Shown: positions 27,913 to 38,197 of the stretch, one piece after another
Position numbering within the stretch: the first letter of the stretch is position 1
Layout of the letters: each line of letters starts with the position of its first letter
Notes under the pieces: generated by a model
Databases searched by the model: none
What the model was told of the DNA's origin: nothing
Seen by the model: only the letters and a program-made list of their open reading frames with translations
Program-made: the position numbers and the translations under genes
Assembly: GCF_947488715.1 (NCBI RefSeq)
Contig: NZ_CANLAG010000005.1
Span: 248,001 to 312,000, forward strand
Source of the DNA: an uncultured Tateyamaria sp.
Lineage (GTDB): Bacteria > Pseudomonadota > Alphaproteobacteria > Rhodobacterales > Rhodobacteraceae
Reading direction: 5' to 3'
DNA length: 64,000 nt

Positions 27913-28680
27913 ATGACTACACAAACTGCAATGAACGTCTCATCCGAAGTCGCGATTTCCATCGACAAGATGAATAAGTGGTACGGCTCCTTTCACGTGC
28001 TGCGCGACATCGATCTGACCGTCTATCAGGGCGAGCGGATCGTGATCGCCGGGCCGTCTGGCTCTGGCAAATCCACGCTGATCCGCTGCATCAATGCTCT
28101 GGAAGAGCATCAGCAGGGATCGATCACCGTGGATGGCACGTTGCTGTCCTCGGACGTCAAGAACATCGACAAGATCCGGTCAGAGGTTGGCATGTGCTTT
28201 CAGCACTTCAACCTCTTCCCGCACCTGTCGATCCTCGAGAACTGCACGCTGGCCCCGATCTGGGTGCGCAAGACGCCCAAGAAAGAAGCCGAAGAGATCG
28301 CGATGCACTTCCTCGAAAAGGTGAAGATCCCCGATCAGGCCGACAAATATCCCGGCCAGTTGTCCGGTGGTCAGCAGCAACGTGTGGCGATTGCCCGCTC
28401 GCTCTGCATGCGCCCGCGCATCATGCTGTTTGACGAACCCACATCGGCGCTGGACCCCGAGATGATCAAAGAGGTTCTGGATACGATGGTCGAGCTGGCC
28501 GAAGAGGGCATGACCATGCTCTGCGTCACGCACGAGATGGGCTTTGCCCGTCAGGTGGCGAACCGCGTGATCTTTATGGACGAGGGCCAGATCGTCGAAC
28601 AGAACGAGCCCGAAGAGTTCTTTAACAACCCGCAGAGCCCGCGGACGCAGTTGTTCCTGAGCCAGATCCTGGGGCATTGA
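27913..28680 (+). CDS. aapP: General L-amino-acid ABC transporter, ATPase AapP
   Basis: I chose ATG 27913 because AAGGAG lies 8 nt upstream; the GTG at 27904 would overlap that site. The 255-residue ATPase has Walker [11 protein letters not shown]-loop [10 protein letters not shown], signature LSGGQQQR, Walker [15 protein letters not shown] and the switch His in [10 protein letters not shown]. It energises uptake by AapQM and completes the operon. A hairpin follows before the convergent gene at 28705. Confidence 0.94.
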   Translation: MTTQTAMNVSSEVAISIDKMNKWYGSFHVLRDIDLTVYQGERIVIAGPSGSGKSTLIRCINALEEHQQGSITVDGTLLSSDVKNIDKIRSEVGMCFQHFNLFPHLSILENCTLAPIWVRKTPKKEAEEIAMHFLEKVKIPDQADKYPGQLSGGQQQRVAIARSLCMRPRIMLFDEPTSALDPEMIKEVLDTMVELAEEGMTMLCVTHEMGFARQVANRVIFMDEGQIVEQNEPEEFFNNPQSPRTQLFLSQILGH

Positions 28681-28685
28681 CGGAC

Positions 28686-28704
28686 GGCGGGGTGAAACCC
28701 CGCC
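28686..28704. terminator. Shared hairpin between convergent aapP and SixA-like genes
   Basis: ggcgggg and ccccgcc form a 7-bp stem around TGAAA, placed in the 24-bp gap between two convergent genes. There is no long T-run on either strand, so its action as a terminator is inferred from position. Confidence 0.55.
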
Positions 28705-29199
28705 CTACCGTATCAGTTCTCGCGGTATCGCGAAATCCATCGGCTGGCCCTCGTGCCAGCCGATGTCGTTCCAGGTGTCTGTATCAAAACGGATGACACA
28801 GGTCGCACAGGTTGGATAGTCGGCAAAGCGTGGATGCGCTGGCGGTCTGGTGACCAGACGGTCTGCAAACTCCGCAATGCCGGGATTGTGGCCCAGCATG
28901 AGAACGCTCGCCGCCTCTTGGCCGCGCAGCACGGTCATCATGGCGTCAGGCCCCGCATGGTAGAGCGTCTTCGTGAACGTCACCGAGCAATCCAGCCCCA
29001 GCGCCTCGAACGTCTCGGCAGTGCGTGTGCTGTTGGAACTGACCGCGGCATCAGGCACGTGCCCTCGCGCGCGCAACCATGCGCCCATGGCGGCGGCCGA
29101 GGCCTGACCACGGCGGTTCAGCGGGCGGGCAATATCCGCCAGATGCGGATCATCCCAACTGGATTTCGCATGCCGCATCAGGATCAGGGTGCGGGTCAT
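28705..29199 (-). CDS. SixA-like histidine phosphatase
   Basis: The 164-residue protein starts MTRTLILMRHAKSSWDDP, with the RHG-type phosphohistidine motif, then RPLNRRGQASAAAMGAWL and a second His in LMLGHNPGIAEFADRL. The family dephosphorylates phosphohistidine domains or small phosphates. No partner histidine-phosphotransfer protein is next to it. The start overlaps the stop of the upstream Fe-S protein gene by 4 nt, so the three minus-strand genes here form an operon. Confidence 0.83.
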   Translation of the reverse strand: MTRTLILMRHAKSSWDDPHLADIARPLNRRGQASAAAMGAWLRARGHVPDAAVSSNSTRTAETFEALGLDCSVTFTKTLYHAGPDAMMTVLRGQEAASVLMLGHNPGIAEFADRLVTRPPAHPRFADYPTCATCVIRFDTDTWNDIGWHEGQPMDFAIPRELIR

Positions 29200-29816
29200 T
29201 TGTGAAAAGCGGCCATATGAAACGCAGATTGCTCCGCGGGCCGGTCAAAGGTCTGGCTGACCGGACAGACGCGCCGCACGACGCACCCCGCGCCCATGCA
29301 ATCCGCGCCAGCGTCCGTGTCGAGATAGGATTTGCAGGCGGGCACGTCATATGGCGCGTCGGCGCTGAGTGCTCTGACGGGGCAGGCGGTGACGCAAGGG
29401 CGGTCCGCGCAGGTCACGCAAGGGGACGCACCGTTGTGCAGGTCGGCGGCAAAGGGCGTGTCGAACACCAGCGCCCCCCGGATCGAGATCATCAATCCGG
29501 CAGTGTCGTGGATCATCATGCCCGTGGGACTTTGCCAGAACCGGCCTGTGGCCAGCGCCCAGGCGATGAACGGCGCATAGGGTGGGCCGTCAGAGGGAAA
29601 GCTGGCCTGCGCACCCATCTCGGTGGCGAAGGTGCCGAGCACCCGTTTCGACCATCTGTCCACCGGATCGGCGGCACCATCGCCATGCTCGGCGCTGGCG
29701 GCAAACACGTCCCACCACCCGGCATCGGTGCCAATCAGCACGCGCGCGCCGTCCACTCCCATGATGAACAGACCGTGAGGCTTTAATCCGCTGCGCAGGT
29801 GCGCCAGAACGGTCAT
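29196..29816 (-). CDS. 4Fe-4S ferredoxin-type protein
   Basis: The ATG at 29816 overlaps the upstream sterol-desaturase stop (ATGA), which supports this start over 29876. The 206-residue protein has a C-terminal iron-sulfur region with CVTCADRPCVTACPVRAL and CMGAGCVVRRVCP, giving Cys enough for two clusters. The N-terminal 130 residues lack a recognisable cofactor motif. The arrangement recalls the ferredoxin part of QueG-like proteins without the B12 domain. It may deliver electrons to the neighbouring diiron hydroxylase; that is inference. Confidence 0.72.
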   Translation of the reverse strand: MTVLAHLRSGLKPHGLFIMGVDGARVLIGTDAGWWDVFAASAEHGDGAADPVDRWSKRVLGTFATEMGAQASFPSDGPPYAPFIAWALATGRFWQSPTGMMIHDTAGLMISIRGALVFDTPFAADLHNGASPCVTCADRPCVTACPVRALSADAPYDVPACKSYLDTDAGADCMGAGCVVRRVCPVSQTFDRPAEQSAFHMAAFHK

Positions 29817-30607
29817 TTCCTGGCAAAGGGCAGGCCAAGCGACCAGCCCAGACGCGCGGGGCGGTCGTCTTGCCACTCCAGACCGATCTGCATGTCGTCA
29901 TGCCCCTCGGCGGGCTGCGCGATATAGGTGCCAAACATGCGGTCCCAGATCGACAGCGAAAATCCGTAATTGCTGTCATGCTCGTGGCGGTGGACCGAAT
30001 GGTGGACGCGGTGCATGTCAGGTGTCACCAGCACCCGCCGCACAATCGCGTCGAGCCACAGGGGCAGGCGGATGTTGGCGTGGTTGAACATCGCGGTGCC
30101 GTTCAGGATGATCTCGAACAGGATCACGGCCACGGCGGCGGGGCCAAGCAGATAGACCGCGCCAATCTTGATCAACATGGACAGCCCAATCTCGATCGGG
30201 TGAAAACGGATGGCGGTGGTCACGTCAATGTCCACATCCGCGTGGTGCACCTGGTGCAAACGCCACAACAGCGGCACCTTGTGGGTGATCAGATGCTGCG
30301 CCCAGATGATGAAATCGAGGATCAGGATGGCCAGCGCAACCTCGAGCCAGAGGGGCAGCGTCAGCGCGTTCAACAGGCCCCAGCCCTGATTGGAGGCATC
30401 CACGGCGGCACCCACGGCCAGCACAGGCAGGACAAAGGCCATGGCGCGCACAAAGAGCGTGTTGGCAACCGTCATGCCCCAATTGGTCAGCCAGCGTTTG
30501 GCGCGGCTTTGACTGCGGGTGCGGCGGGGCAACAGCGTCTCGGCCAGCGCAAACAGCGCAAACAGGCCCAGAAAGACGCCAAAGCGGATCAGAGTTTCGT
30601 TTTCCAT
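29813..30607 (-). CDS. Fatty acid hydroxylase/sterol desaturase-family protein
   Basis: The 264-residue membrane protein has four or more helices and the diiron His motifs: QHLITHKVPLLWRLHQVHHAD, FHPIE, NHANIR and MHRVHHSVHRHEHDSNYG. Members hydroxylate or desaturate lipids, carotenoids or hopanoids with a diiron centre. Its gene is coupled to that of the Fe-S protein, a plausible electron donor. The substrate is unknown. Confidence 0.83.
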   Translation of the reverse strand: MENETLIRFGVFLGLFALFALAETLLPRRTRSQSRAKRWLTNWGMTVANTLFVRAMAFVLPVLAVGAAVDASNQGWGLLNALTLPLWLEVALAILILDFIIWAQHLITHKVPLLWRLHQVHHADVDIDVTTAIRFHPIEIGLSMLIKIGAVYLLGPAAVAVILFEIILNGTAMFNHANIRLPLWLDAIVRRVLVTPDMHRVHHSVHRHEHDSNYGFSLSIWDRMFGTYIAQPAEGHDDMQIGLEWQDDRPARLGWSLGLPFARK

Positions 30608-30664
30608 GCCCCATACCTACCCTCCGCGACGGCTGGTGCAATGCGGTGGATAGACACGTTTGTG

Positions 30665-31528
30665 TCAGCGTGGGCGGATGATGGACCCGGCCCCGTGATC
30701 GGTGAACAGTTCGAGCAGGCAGGCGTTGGGCGCGCGCCCATCGAGGATGACAACCGCGCGCACGCCGCTGGCGATGGCATCGAGCGCGGTCTCGGTCTTG
30801 GGGATCATGCCACCGGCGATGGTGCCATCGGCGGTCATGTCGCGGATCTGGTCGGCGGTGATCTCGGTGACAACCTCGCCTTGCGCGTTCTTGACCCCGG
30901 ACACATCCGTCAGCAACAGCAGGCGGTCGGCCTTGAGGGCGGCGGCAATGGCACCGGCGGCGGTGTCACCGTTGATGTTGAATGTTTCGCCTTGCTGGCC
31001 CGCGCCCAGCGGTGCAATCACCGGGATCATGGCGGTGTCAAAGAGGGTGTGCAGGATCTTGGGGTCCATCTGGGCCGGGGTGCCGACCAGGCCAAGTGCC
31101 GGGTCGGTCTGATCGCAGGTCATCAGGTTGGCGTCTTTGCCCGACAGCCCCACGGCCCGGCCACCGGCGCGGTTGATGGCCTGAACGATCCGCTTGTTGA
31201 CGATGCCCGACAGCACCATTTCGACCACGTCCATGGTGGCCGCGTCGGTCACGCGCTTGCCGTTGACGAACTCGGACTGGATGTCGAGCCGACCCAGCAT
31301 ATCGTTGATCATCGGCCCGCCGCCATGCACCACAACCGGGTTCACGCCGACCTGACGCATCAGCACCACGTCATTGGCAAAGCTGGCCATGGCCTCGTCG
31401 GACCCCATGGCATGGCCGCCCAGCTTGATGACGACAGTCGCACCAGCGTAGCGCTGCATATAGGGCAGGGCCTGGGACAGGGTACGGGCGGTGGCGATCC
31501 AATCGCGGTTCATGTCTCTGGTCTGCAT
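30665..31528 (-). CDS. argB: Acetylglutamate kinase
   Basis: I start at ATG 31528 ([14 protein letters not shown]), giving 287 residues; ATG 31513 is an alternative, and the frame open to 31678 is untranslated leader. The amino-acid-kinase fold is marked by [25 protein letters not shown] and [16 protein letters not shown]. ArgB phosphorylates N-acetylglutamate in arginine synthesis and is usually feedback-inhibited by arginine in hexameric enzymes. It is last in the yidC-MOSC-yihA-argB run. Confidence 0.95.
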   Translation of the reverse strand: MQTRDMNRDWIATARTLSQALPYMQRYAGATVVIKLGGHAMGSDEAMASFANDVVLMRQVGVNPVVVHGGGPMINDMLGRLDIQSEFVNGKRVTDAATMDVVEMVLSGIVNKRIVQAINRAGGRAVGLSGKDANLMTCDQTDPALGLVGTPAQMDPKILHTLFDTAMIPVIAPLGAGQQGETFNINGDTAAGAIAAALKADRLLLLTDVSGVKNAQGEVVTEITADQIRDMTADGTIAGGMIPKTETALDAIASGVRAVVILDGRAPNACLLELFTDHGAGSIIRPR

Positions 31529-31652
31529 CTTTCTGAGGAGCCTTGAAGGGTTTCGCCGCTTATCCAGAATTGCGCGCTGTCGCGCAAGCCATGTCCGGCC
31601 CCCACCCTGGCCCTCCCCCCTGGGGAGGGGACGCACCTGCGCGGCTGATCTG

Positions 31653-32306
31653 CTATTCCAGCGTTGCGATGGTGGCACGCAGTGTGGCGATGCCGTCGCC
31701 CTTTTCGCTCGAGGTGAGGATCAGTTCGGGGAAGGCGGCGGGGTGTTTGGCAAGGGCCGCACGTGTTTGCGCCAAGACGGCGTCGCGGTCGCGGGCTTTG
31801 ACTTTGTCGGTTTTGGTCAACACGCATTGGAATGTGACGGCGGCGCTGTCGAGTAGGCTGAGGATTTCCTCGTCGACCTTTTTGACGCCGTGGCGCGCGT
31901 CGATCAGCACAAAGGCGCGGCGTAGCGTCTGGCGGCCCGACAAGTATTGCTTCAACAGCTTTTGCCATTTGGCCACGATCGGCAGTGGCGCGTTGGCATA
32001 GCCATAGCCCGGCAAGTCGACGAGATAGTGGCTTTCCCCGGCGGTGAAATAGTTGATCTCTTGCGTGCGCCCCGGTGTGTTCGAGGCCCGCGCCAGTCCT
32101 TTGCGACCCGTGAGGGCGTTGATCAGCGACGATTTGCCGACATTCGAGCGCCCGGCAAAGCAGACTTCCATCCGGTCGGCGGGGGGCAAGCCGGACATGG
32201 CCACGACCCCTTTGACGAACTCGGTTTCGCCGGCAAAGAGCAGGCGGCCACGTTCGGCGGTCTGGGCGTCCGGGTCCTCGGCGATGGGAAAGGGCAGTTG
32301 GGTCAT
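31653..32306 (-). CDS. yihA: Ribosome biogenesis GTP-binding protein (EngB/YsxC)
   Basis: The ATG at 32306 gives 217 residues and overlaps the MOSC gene stop by 4 nt. The G1 motif is [15 protein letters not shown]2 lies in [14 protein letters not shown]3 is VDLPGYGYA, and G4 is TKTDK. EngB aids 50S assembly. It lies upstream of argB, with which it may be co-transcribed (124-nt gap). Confidence 0.95.
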   Translation of the reverse strand: MTQLPFPIAEDPDAQTAERGRLLFAGETEFVKGVVAMSGLPPADRMEVCFAGRSNVGKSSLINALTGRKGLARASNTPGRTQEINYFTAGESHYLVDLPGYGYANAPLPIVAKWQKLLKQYLSGRQTLRRAFVLIDARHGVKKVDEEILSLLDSAAVTFQCVLTKTDKVKARDRDAVLAQTRAALAKHPAAFPELILTSSEKGDGIATLRATIATLE

Positions 32307-33040
32307 AGGGGCATCACCATATCGTCGGTTCGGACGGTGCCGCCGCGGATCACCTCGCAACGGACAGAGAAATACTGGTGGCCAAAGCTGTCCAGGGCGG
32401 CAAGCAGGTCGATGTCGCGTTGGCCCGTGTCGGGGTTGGCGGCGGTGGCCACGCAGCGGTCCGTGCGCTCGCGTGGGCGCAGGATGGCGTCGCCCACCTG
32501 AATGTCGCGGCCGATCCAGTCGAATTCGACCCATGGGGCCGCGCTGTCGAACCAGATGTTGCCACGCCAGCGGTGCAGCGACAGGGCCTGTTCCATCCGC
32601 TCTTCGACGGCGCGGTGCGAGGCGTGGTTGCACAGTGTGACCGAGGCAAAGTCGCTGTCGGTGTAGCCGCGTTCGGGCAGGCGGAACACCGTGGCGGGCA
32701 GGGCTCTGTTCTGGGGCACCAGTGGCATCGTCCAGTCCACCAGCGCCTGCGGGTCGGCATCAGGCTTTACGGTCAGGTCGGGCCGGTCGGGGTGCGACAG
32801 GGTCAAAAGGCCCGCATCCTCATCGAGGTGTGCGGTGATCGCCATCAGCGACGGCGCTTTGTTGGCGCGGCTGAAATTGGCGCAAGGCGCCCACGCGCCG
32901 GGTGCCGCACGGGCCGCGTCATGGGCGATGGCCCACACGCGGTCCCATGGCATGCTCTGGCCCGCAACAAGGTCCACCTGTGCGACACGTTCGCGCCCGT
33001 GGCTCTTGATCGGGTGACGCCAGAGCTGCGTGACTTGCAT
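32303..33040 (-). CDS. MOSC-domain protein
   Basis: The ATG at 33040 overlaps the yidC stop by 1 nt and gives 245 residues beginning [17 protein letters not shown]. This is the MOSC N-terminal beta-barrel start, with the RHPIKS motif. The central [14 protein letters not shown] and the C-terminal [15 protein letters not shown]...TGQRDIDLL fit the MOSC sulfur-carrier fold with the conserved Cys in RCVAT. MOSC proteins transfer sulfur or bind the molybdenum cofactor. Its place between yidC and yihA is conserved in Rhodobacteraceae. Confidence 0.85.
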   Translation of the reverse strand: MQVTQLWRHPIKSHGRERVAQVDLVAGQSMPWDRVWAIAHDAARAAPGAWAPCANFSRANKAPSLMAITAHLDEDAGLLTLSHPDRPDLTVKPDADPQALVDWTMPLVPQNRALPATVFRLPERGYTDSDFASVTLCNHASHRAVEERMEQALSLHRWRGNIWFDSAAPWVEFDWIGRDIQVGDAILRPRERTDRCVATAANPDTGQRDIDLLAALDSFGHQYFSVRCEVIRGGTVRTDDMVMPL

Positions 33041-34842
33041 CACTTGCTGTCCGACGCAGACCGCTTCTTGAAGCTGCCCTTGATGTTGCCCAGCAGGTCC
33101 GGCTTGTAGCCCTGGCTGCGCATGATCAGGTACTGCTGCGTGAAGGTGATCACGTTGTTGGCAATCCAGTAGACCACGAGACCGCTGGCAAAGCTGCCCA
33201 GCATGAACATGAACACCCATGGCATCCAGGCAAAGATCATCTGTTGCGTGGGGTCAGTGGGGGCCGGGTTCAATTTCTGTTGCAGCCACATGGAAATACC
33301 CAGCAGCAGCGGCAGAATACCGATAAAGATCAGCGCAACAATCGAACCGGGTGTCGGCCCGTCAAAGGGCAGCAGCCCAAAGAGGTTCATGATCGACGTG
33401 GGGTCCGGCGCGCTGAGGTCGGCAAAGGGGCCGAACCAGGGCGCGTGGCGCAGTTCGATGGTGACAAAGATCACCTTGTAGAGCGAGAAGAAGATCGGGA
33501 TCTGCAGCAGGATCGGCAAACAGCCCGCGGCGGGGTTCACCTTTTCCTTCTTGTACAGCTCCATCATGCCCTGTTGCAGCTTTTGCTTGTCGTCGCCCGC
33601 GCTCTCCTTGAGCTTTTCCATCTGCGGCTGAAGCTCTTTCATCTTGGCCATGGAGACGTAGGATTTGTAGGCCAGCGGGAACAGGACCGCCTTGATGATC
33701 AGCGTCAGGCCAATGATCGCCCAGCCCATGTTGCCGACCAGCGCGTTCAACTCGTGCAGCAGCCAGAAAATCGGCTTGGTCAGGAAAAAGAACCAACCCC
33801 AGTCGATGCTGTCGATGAATTTCTCGACCCCGTCGGACTGGTAGTTGCGGATGGTTTCCCACTCCTTTGCGCCGGCAAACACCTGGCTGGTGACTGTCGC
33901 GCTCTCGCCCGCTGCCAGTGTCTTGGTCTGTTGCTTGGCCGTCGTCTGGTAGATGTCGCGGTTCGCGTCATAGAATGTTTCGACCCGTGTGGCGCCTTCC
34001 TTGGGCGCGATCAGGACGGTCTGCCAGTAGTGGTCGCTGAACCCGGCCCAGCGCGCGTCCTGCCCGGCGTCGGTGTCGCGCTCGGCATAGCTGTCGAAAT
34101 CGTTCCAGTCGGTTTCGAGGTACTCGCCCCCTGCGAATTGCACCGCACCTTCGTGCACAACCCAGATGCCAGTCACGTCTTGCGGCAGGCCGTGACGGGC
34201 CAGCACGCTGTAGGGGGCAAGGGCCACCTGCGCGCTGCCGGAGTTGGTGACGGTCTGGGTGACGGTGAACATATAGTCTTCGTCGATGGCGACCGTGCGT
34301 TCAAAGGCCAGGCCGGAACCGTTGTCCCAGCGCAGGGTCAGGGGTGTTTCCGGGGTCAGGGTCGCGCCTTCGGGGGCTTGCCAGATCGTGTTGGGGCCCG
34401 GCACGTCCTCGGGCGACAGGCCAGAACCCGCGGCCCAGCCATAGAGTGCGTAGTAGGCGTCTGCCTCGCCCACAGGGGACAGCATCCGCACGATGTCGCT
34501 GCCGGCCTCAAGCGAGACTTTGTAGTCGCGCAGGGACAGGTCGTCGATGCGGCCACCCAACAGAGACACCGAACCGGTCAGGCGGGGTGTTTCGAGCGGG
34601 ATGCGCGCGGCCTCGGTTGTGGGGGCCGTTTCGTCTGTTGCGGTGGCGGTTGCGGTGGCCGCGTCCGCCGTGGATGGCACAGTTGCCTCACCGCCGGCGG
34701 TGGGGGCTGTCAGTTCGGATTGGGTGATGTCCGCACCGGGCTGTGTCTCGGGCTCCGGCGGGGGAAAGAGGACAAACCACACAAGGATCACGAGGAAACT
34801 GAGTGCCGTTGCAAGAATGAGGTTCTTGTTCTGATCGTCCAT
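33040..34842 (-). CDS. yidC: Membrane protein insertase YidC
   Basis: The 600-residue protein has an N-terminal anchor (LILATALSFLVILVWFVLFPP), a Thr/Ala/Glu-rich linker, and the large periplasmic P1 beta-domain (about residues 75-345). The five-helix insertase core has NMGWAIIGLTLIIKAVLFPLAYKSYVSMAKMKELQPQM and NPAAGCLPILLQIPIFFSLYKV. It inserts and folds inner-membrane proteins with or without SecY. It belongs with rpmH, rnpA and yidD upstream on this strand, although ttcA and an EAL gene now separate them. Confidence 0.96.
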   Translation of the reverse strand: MDDQNKNLILATALSFLVILVWFVLFPPPEPETQPGADITQSELTAPTAGGEATVPSTADAATATATATDETAPTTEAARIPLETPRLTGSVSLLGGRIDDLSLRDYKVSLEAGSDIVRMLSPVGEADAYYALYGWAAGSGLSPEDVPGPNTIWQAPEGATLTPETPLTLRWDNGSGLAFERTVAIDEDYMFTVTQTVTNSGSAQVALAPYSVLARHGLPQDVTGIWVVHEGAVQFAGGEYLETDWNDFDSYAERDTDAGQDARWAGFSDHYWQTVLIAPKEGATRVETFYDANRDIYQTTAKQQTKTLAAGESATVTSQVFAGAKEWETIRNYQSDGVEKFIDSIDWGWFFFLTKPIFWLLHELNALVGNMGWAIIGLTLIIKAVLFPLAYKSYVSMAKMKELQPQMEKLKESAGDDKQKLQQGMMELYKKEKVNPAAGCLPILLQIPIFFSLYKVIFVTIELRHAPWFGPFADLSAPDPTSIMNLFGLLPFDGPTPGSIVALIFIGILPLLLGISMWLQQKLNPAPTDPTQQMIFAWMPWVFMFMLGSFASGLVVYWIANNVITFTQQYLIMRSQGYKPDLLGNIKGSFKKRSASDSK

Positions 34843-35009
34843 CTGGGACTGCCACCTGCTGTCTGAAACGTTCGCACGGGTTCAACAGAGTGCGGGGCCA
34901 AAGGTCAAGCGGATTCGCCTGAATTCAAGGGCACTGCGATGGATTGAGGTGGCAGGTGGCTGTTGAGCGTGGCCCGGCTGGTGAGCCGACGGTGCGCTGC
35001 CTGTGCTGG

Positions 35010-36563
35010 TCAGCCGCGTTTGGCCTTGCGGGTTGGGATTGTGGGCGCCTCTTGCAGCTTGGCCTCGTGGGTTCGGACCCAATCCAGTGTTTTCTCAAAG
35101 GGCATCGGACGTGCGATGCCGAACCCTTGCACGAAATCACATCCCAACTGCGCCAGCAAAGCGTGTTCGCCCACGGTTTCTACCCCTTCGGCGAGGGTTT
35201 CGACATCCAGCCGTTCGGCCATTGTAAGGACGGCACTGATCATCCGTTGTTGATCGGGGTCGCGGTCCGCCTTCATGACGAAAGACCGGTCAATCTTGAT
35301 CCGCCCCACACCGAACCTACGGATCGACGAGATCGAGGCGTTGCCGGTGCCAAAGTCATCCAGATCGATGCGGCAGCCCAATTCGGACAGCGCGTTGATG
35401 TTGCGCGTGATCGTGTCGTCCGAAGTGTCGGTGACCACGGTTTCCAGTATTTCGACGGCTAGCCGATCGGGCGTCAGGTCGAAACGGTCAAGCTCCCAAC
35501 GGATCTTGTCGACGAGGCGGGGATTGTTCAATTCGGACCCGCTGAAGTTCACGCCGACATGGGGGATGTGCAGGCCCGCGGAATCCCAGGCCTTGAGCGC
35601 GGTGAATGCATGGTAAATCATGACTTCGGCCAGGCGTTCCAGCAATCCGGCATCTTCGATGGCGGGCAGAAATTCGGCGGGCGAGATCGCACCGCGATCC
35701 GAGTGAATCCATCTGGCCAGCGCCTCGAATCCCGTCACTTTTCCGGTGTCGGTCGAGATCTGGGGCTGGAACCACGGCTGGATCTGGCCGCGTTCGAGGG
35801 CGGCGGCGACCTCGTCGCGCAGGTTGGCGCGGGTTTTCAGGCGGGAATGCAGTTCGGTGGAATAGGCGCGGACGGATGTGGGTCCACGGCGCTGGGCCTC
35901 GTGCAGGGCTGCGATGCTGCCGTTGATCCAATCGCGCCCCGTGTCGCGCGGCGCGCGCGCCAGCAGGCAGAACCCGATGCTGGACGACATGTAGACCGAG
36001 GTGCCGTCGATGGCGATTGGCTCCTCGATAGCTTGCTGGATGCGGCCGCTGAGTTGGATACAGCTTTCGAGATCGAGGTGGCGCACCTGTTCGAGGCAGA
36101 CGCCGAAACGGCAATCCCCAATGCGGCTGACAGTGTCCTGTTCGCGTGCGGCGGCCATGATACGGTCGCCCACGGCCTTGAGCACACGGTCCACGGCGCC
36201 GGGTTCAAACCGATCCTTGAGCAGAGAAAATTCATCCAGTTCGATGGCAAAGATGGCGCTGGTCATCGTCGCGCCGCGCAGCTCGTCCCGCAGGGCATCG
36301 GCATGGGCGGTAAACGCGTCAGAGCCGACCAAGCCACCGTTCTGTTGCCCGCGCGCGGCATTGGCAATCCACGCATCCATCCCACCCAGCAGCAGCCACG
36401 CCACAGGGGCCGCTACAGCGACGAGCATCAACGCCGCCTCACCCCCCAGCCAGAACCCGGCCAACGTCAGCGCCGGGACAAAGGCCAGCATCTGCGGACC
36501 GGACAATGCGGTTGCAAGCCGTTTTCGAAAAACGGCAAATGTCCGGGGCAAGCGAATGCGCAT
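35010..36563 (-). CDS. Degenerate-GGDEF/EAL c-di-GMP phosphodiesterase, membrane-bound
   Basis: The ATG at 36563 (GAAGGAAAG upstream) gives 517 residues. Two membrane helices (about 20-60) precede a GGDEF domain whose active site reads IGDCRF, so it cannot make c-di-GMP. The EAL domain keeps its key residues: FEALAR, the Asn in GVNFSGSEL, the Glu in EILETV, DLDDFGTG, KIDRSF and AEGVET. It therefore likely hydrolyses c-di-GMP to pGpG. It sits between ttcA and yidC without obvious functional ties. Confidence 0.87.
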   Translation of the reverse strand: MRIRLPRTFAVFRKRLATALSGPQMLAFVPALTLAGFWLGGEAALMLVAVAAPVAWLLLGGMDAWIANAARGQQNGGLVGSDAFTAHADALRDELRGATMTSAIFAIELDEFSLLKDRFEPGAVDRVLKAVGDRIMAAAREQDTVSRIGDCRFGVCLEQVRHLDLESCIQLSGRIQQAIEEPIAIDGTSVYMSSSIGFCLLARAPRDTGRDWINGSIAALHEAQRRGPTSVRAYSTELHSRLKTRANLRDEVAAALERGQIQPWFQPQISTDTGKVTGFEALARWIHSDRGAISPAEFLPAIEDAGLLERLAEVMIYHAFTALKAWDSAGLHIPHVGVNFSGSELNNPRLVDKIRWELDRFDLTPDRLAVEILETVVTDTSDDTITRNINALSELGCRIDLDDFGTGNASISSIRRFGVGRIKIDRSFVMKADRDPDQQRMISAVLTMAERLDVETLAEGVETVGEHALLAQLGCDFVQGFGIARPMPFEKTLDWVRTHEAKLQEAPTIPTRKAKRG

Positions 36564-36639
36564 GTGACTTTCCTTCAGGTGACGCCCGCTTGGGTTCAGC
36601 AAGCAGCCCCTGTGGTAAAAGCCGTTGGTAAGCCGGTGT

Positions 36640-37518
36640 TTAACGCAGCGCCGGAATGTCGTCCGGATTTGCCTCAATTTTTTCCGATCTCAGGGCAAGT
36701 CCGGCGAAATCAAAGAGTTTCGGGTCCAAAAGGTGCGAGGGTCGCGCGTTCATCAAAGCGCGAAACATCACTTGCCTGCGTCCGGGGCTGTTCGCTTCCC
36801 AGCCGTCGAGAATCTGTTTGACCTGTTGGCGTTGCAAACCGTCCTGGCTGCCGCAGAGATCGCAGGGGATGATCGGATAGTTCATCGCGCGGGCGAATTT
36901 CTCGCAATCGGCTTCGGCCACATGCGCGAGGGGGCGATAGACAAAGAGGTCGCCCTCTTCGTTCACCAGCTTGGGGGGCATTGTTGCCAACCTGCCGCCG
37001 TGGAACAGGTTCATAAAGAACGTCTCGAGGATGTCGTCGCGGTGATGGCCCAGCACCACCGCAGAGCACCCTTCCTCGCGGGCGATGCGGTAGAGGTTGC
37101 CGCGGCGCAGGCGTGAACACAGCGCGCAGAACGTCCGCCCCTGGGGCACCTTGTCGACGACGATGGAGTATGTGTCCTGATATTCGATCCGGTGCGGCAC
37201 CTGCATCCGTTCGAGAAAGGCGGGCAGCACGGTTGCGGGAAATCCGGGCTGGCCCTGATCGAGGTTGCAGGCCAGCAGGTCAACCGGCAAGAGGCCGCGC
37301 CATTGCAGCTCGTGCAGGACGGCGAGTAGGGTGTAGCTGTCCTTGCCGCCGGACAGGCAGACCAGCCATTTCTGGCGCGGACCATCGGGCGAAACCATGC
37401 CGTAGTGATCGACCGCCTCGCGGGTGGCGCGCACGATGCGTTTGCGCAACTTCTTGAATTCGGTGGTGCCGGGCGCGCCGGAAAAGAGCGGGTGGATGTC
37501 GTCGCTGTCGTCAAGCAT
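36640..37518 (-). CDS. ttcA: tRNA 2-thiocytidine(32) synthetase TtcA
   Basis: The ATG at 37518 gives 292 residues. The PP-loop is LSGGKDSYT, and the two CxxC motifs [11 protein letters not shown] and CDLCGSQDG ligate the [4Fe-4S] cluster typical of TtcA. The enzyme thiolates C32 in some tRNAs. It is divergent from the lipoprotein gene at 37660, with a 141-bp shared upstream region. Confidence 0.93.
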   Translation of the reverse strand: MLDDSDDIHPLFSGAPGTTEFKKLRKRIVRATREAVDHYGMVSPDGPRQKWLVCLSGGKDSYTLLAVLHELQWRGLLPVDLLACNLDQGQPGFPATVLPAFLERMQVPHRIEYQDTYSIVVDKVPQGRTFCALCSRLRRGNLYRIAREEGCSAVVLGHHRDDILETFFMNLFHGGRLATMPPKLVNEEGDLFVYRPLAHVAEADCEKFARAMNYPIIPCDLCGSQDGLQRQQVKQILDGWEANSPGRRQVMFRALMNARPSHLLDPKLFDFAGLALRSEKIEANPDDIPALR

Positions 37519-37659
37519 GGCTGCGCCTCGCGGGGTGGTTTGAGCGCTGTATAGCACGGGGTCAGTGAACCAAAAGGGGGGCTGGTACGTAATCTTGACA
37601 CCCGAGGCCCGACGGGCGTGGGTGCGAAAGCTGGACCTTTCGCATGCGAAAGGTTTGAA

Positions 37660-38187
37660 ATGATTAACAAAATACTAATTGTGGTGATGATGTTGGCTCT
37701 GGCCGCCTGTACGGGCAAGCCGGGGGCGGATGATCCGTTGCTGTCCGAACAGCGCCTGAACCTCGAAGAATTCTTTGACGGGCAGGTCGTGGCCAAGGGC
37801 CAGTTTCAGGACGTGTTCGGCACAGTGCGCCGCCGGTTCGACGTGGAAATCAACGGCACGTGGGACGGAGAGACGCTGCGGCTGGTCGAGGATTTCGCCT
37901 ATGCGGATGGCAGCACCGAGCAACGCATCTGGAGCCTGACCAAGACCGGGCCGGACAGTTGGACCGGCACCGCGCCGGGTGTGATCGGCGTGGCCACGGG
38001 AGAAGAGCGGGGCGACACGTTCAACTGGCGCTATACCATCGACCTGCCGGTGCCGGACGGCACGCTGCGGGTGACATTCGACGACTGGATGTGGCTGCTG
38101 TCTGAGGACCGCCTTCTGAACCGGGCCTATATGAAACGGGGCGGCGTGGACATCGGAGACGTCATCATCACCTTTGAAAAGCAGTGA
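37660..38187 (+). CDS. DUF3833-family lipoprotein
   Basis: The ATG at 37660 gives 175 residues with a short signal ending in the lipobox LAACTG, so the protein should be lipidated at Cys18. The rest ([36 protein letters not shown], then [23 protein letters not shown]) matches DUF3833, a family of beta-rich lipoproteins of unknown role, possibly lipocalin-like. It lies between ttcA (divergent) and yidD (convergent). Confidence 0.8.
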   Translation: MINKILIVVMMLALAACTGKPGADDPLLSEQRLNLEEFFDGQVVAKGQFQDVFGTVRRRFDVEINGTWDGETLRLVEDFAYADGSTEQRIWSLTKTGPDSWTGTAPGVIGVATGEERGDTFNWRYTIDLPVPDGTLRVTFDDWMWLLSEDRLLNRAYMKRGGVDIGDVIITFEKQ

Positions 38188-38197
38188 CGCGCGGCGG

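Noticed and set aside
29870-31546. 558-codon plus-strand frame
   Set aside because: It is antisense to the sterol-desaturase and argB genes, both of which have clear family motifs; its His/Gly/Gln-rich product is typical of antisense frames in high-G+C DNA.
33244-34866. 540-codon plus-strand frame
   Set aside because: Antisense of yidC, which is complete and well conserved.
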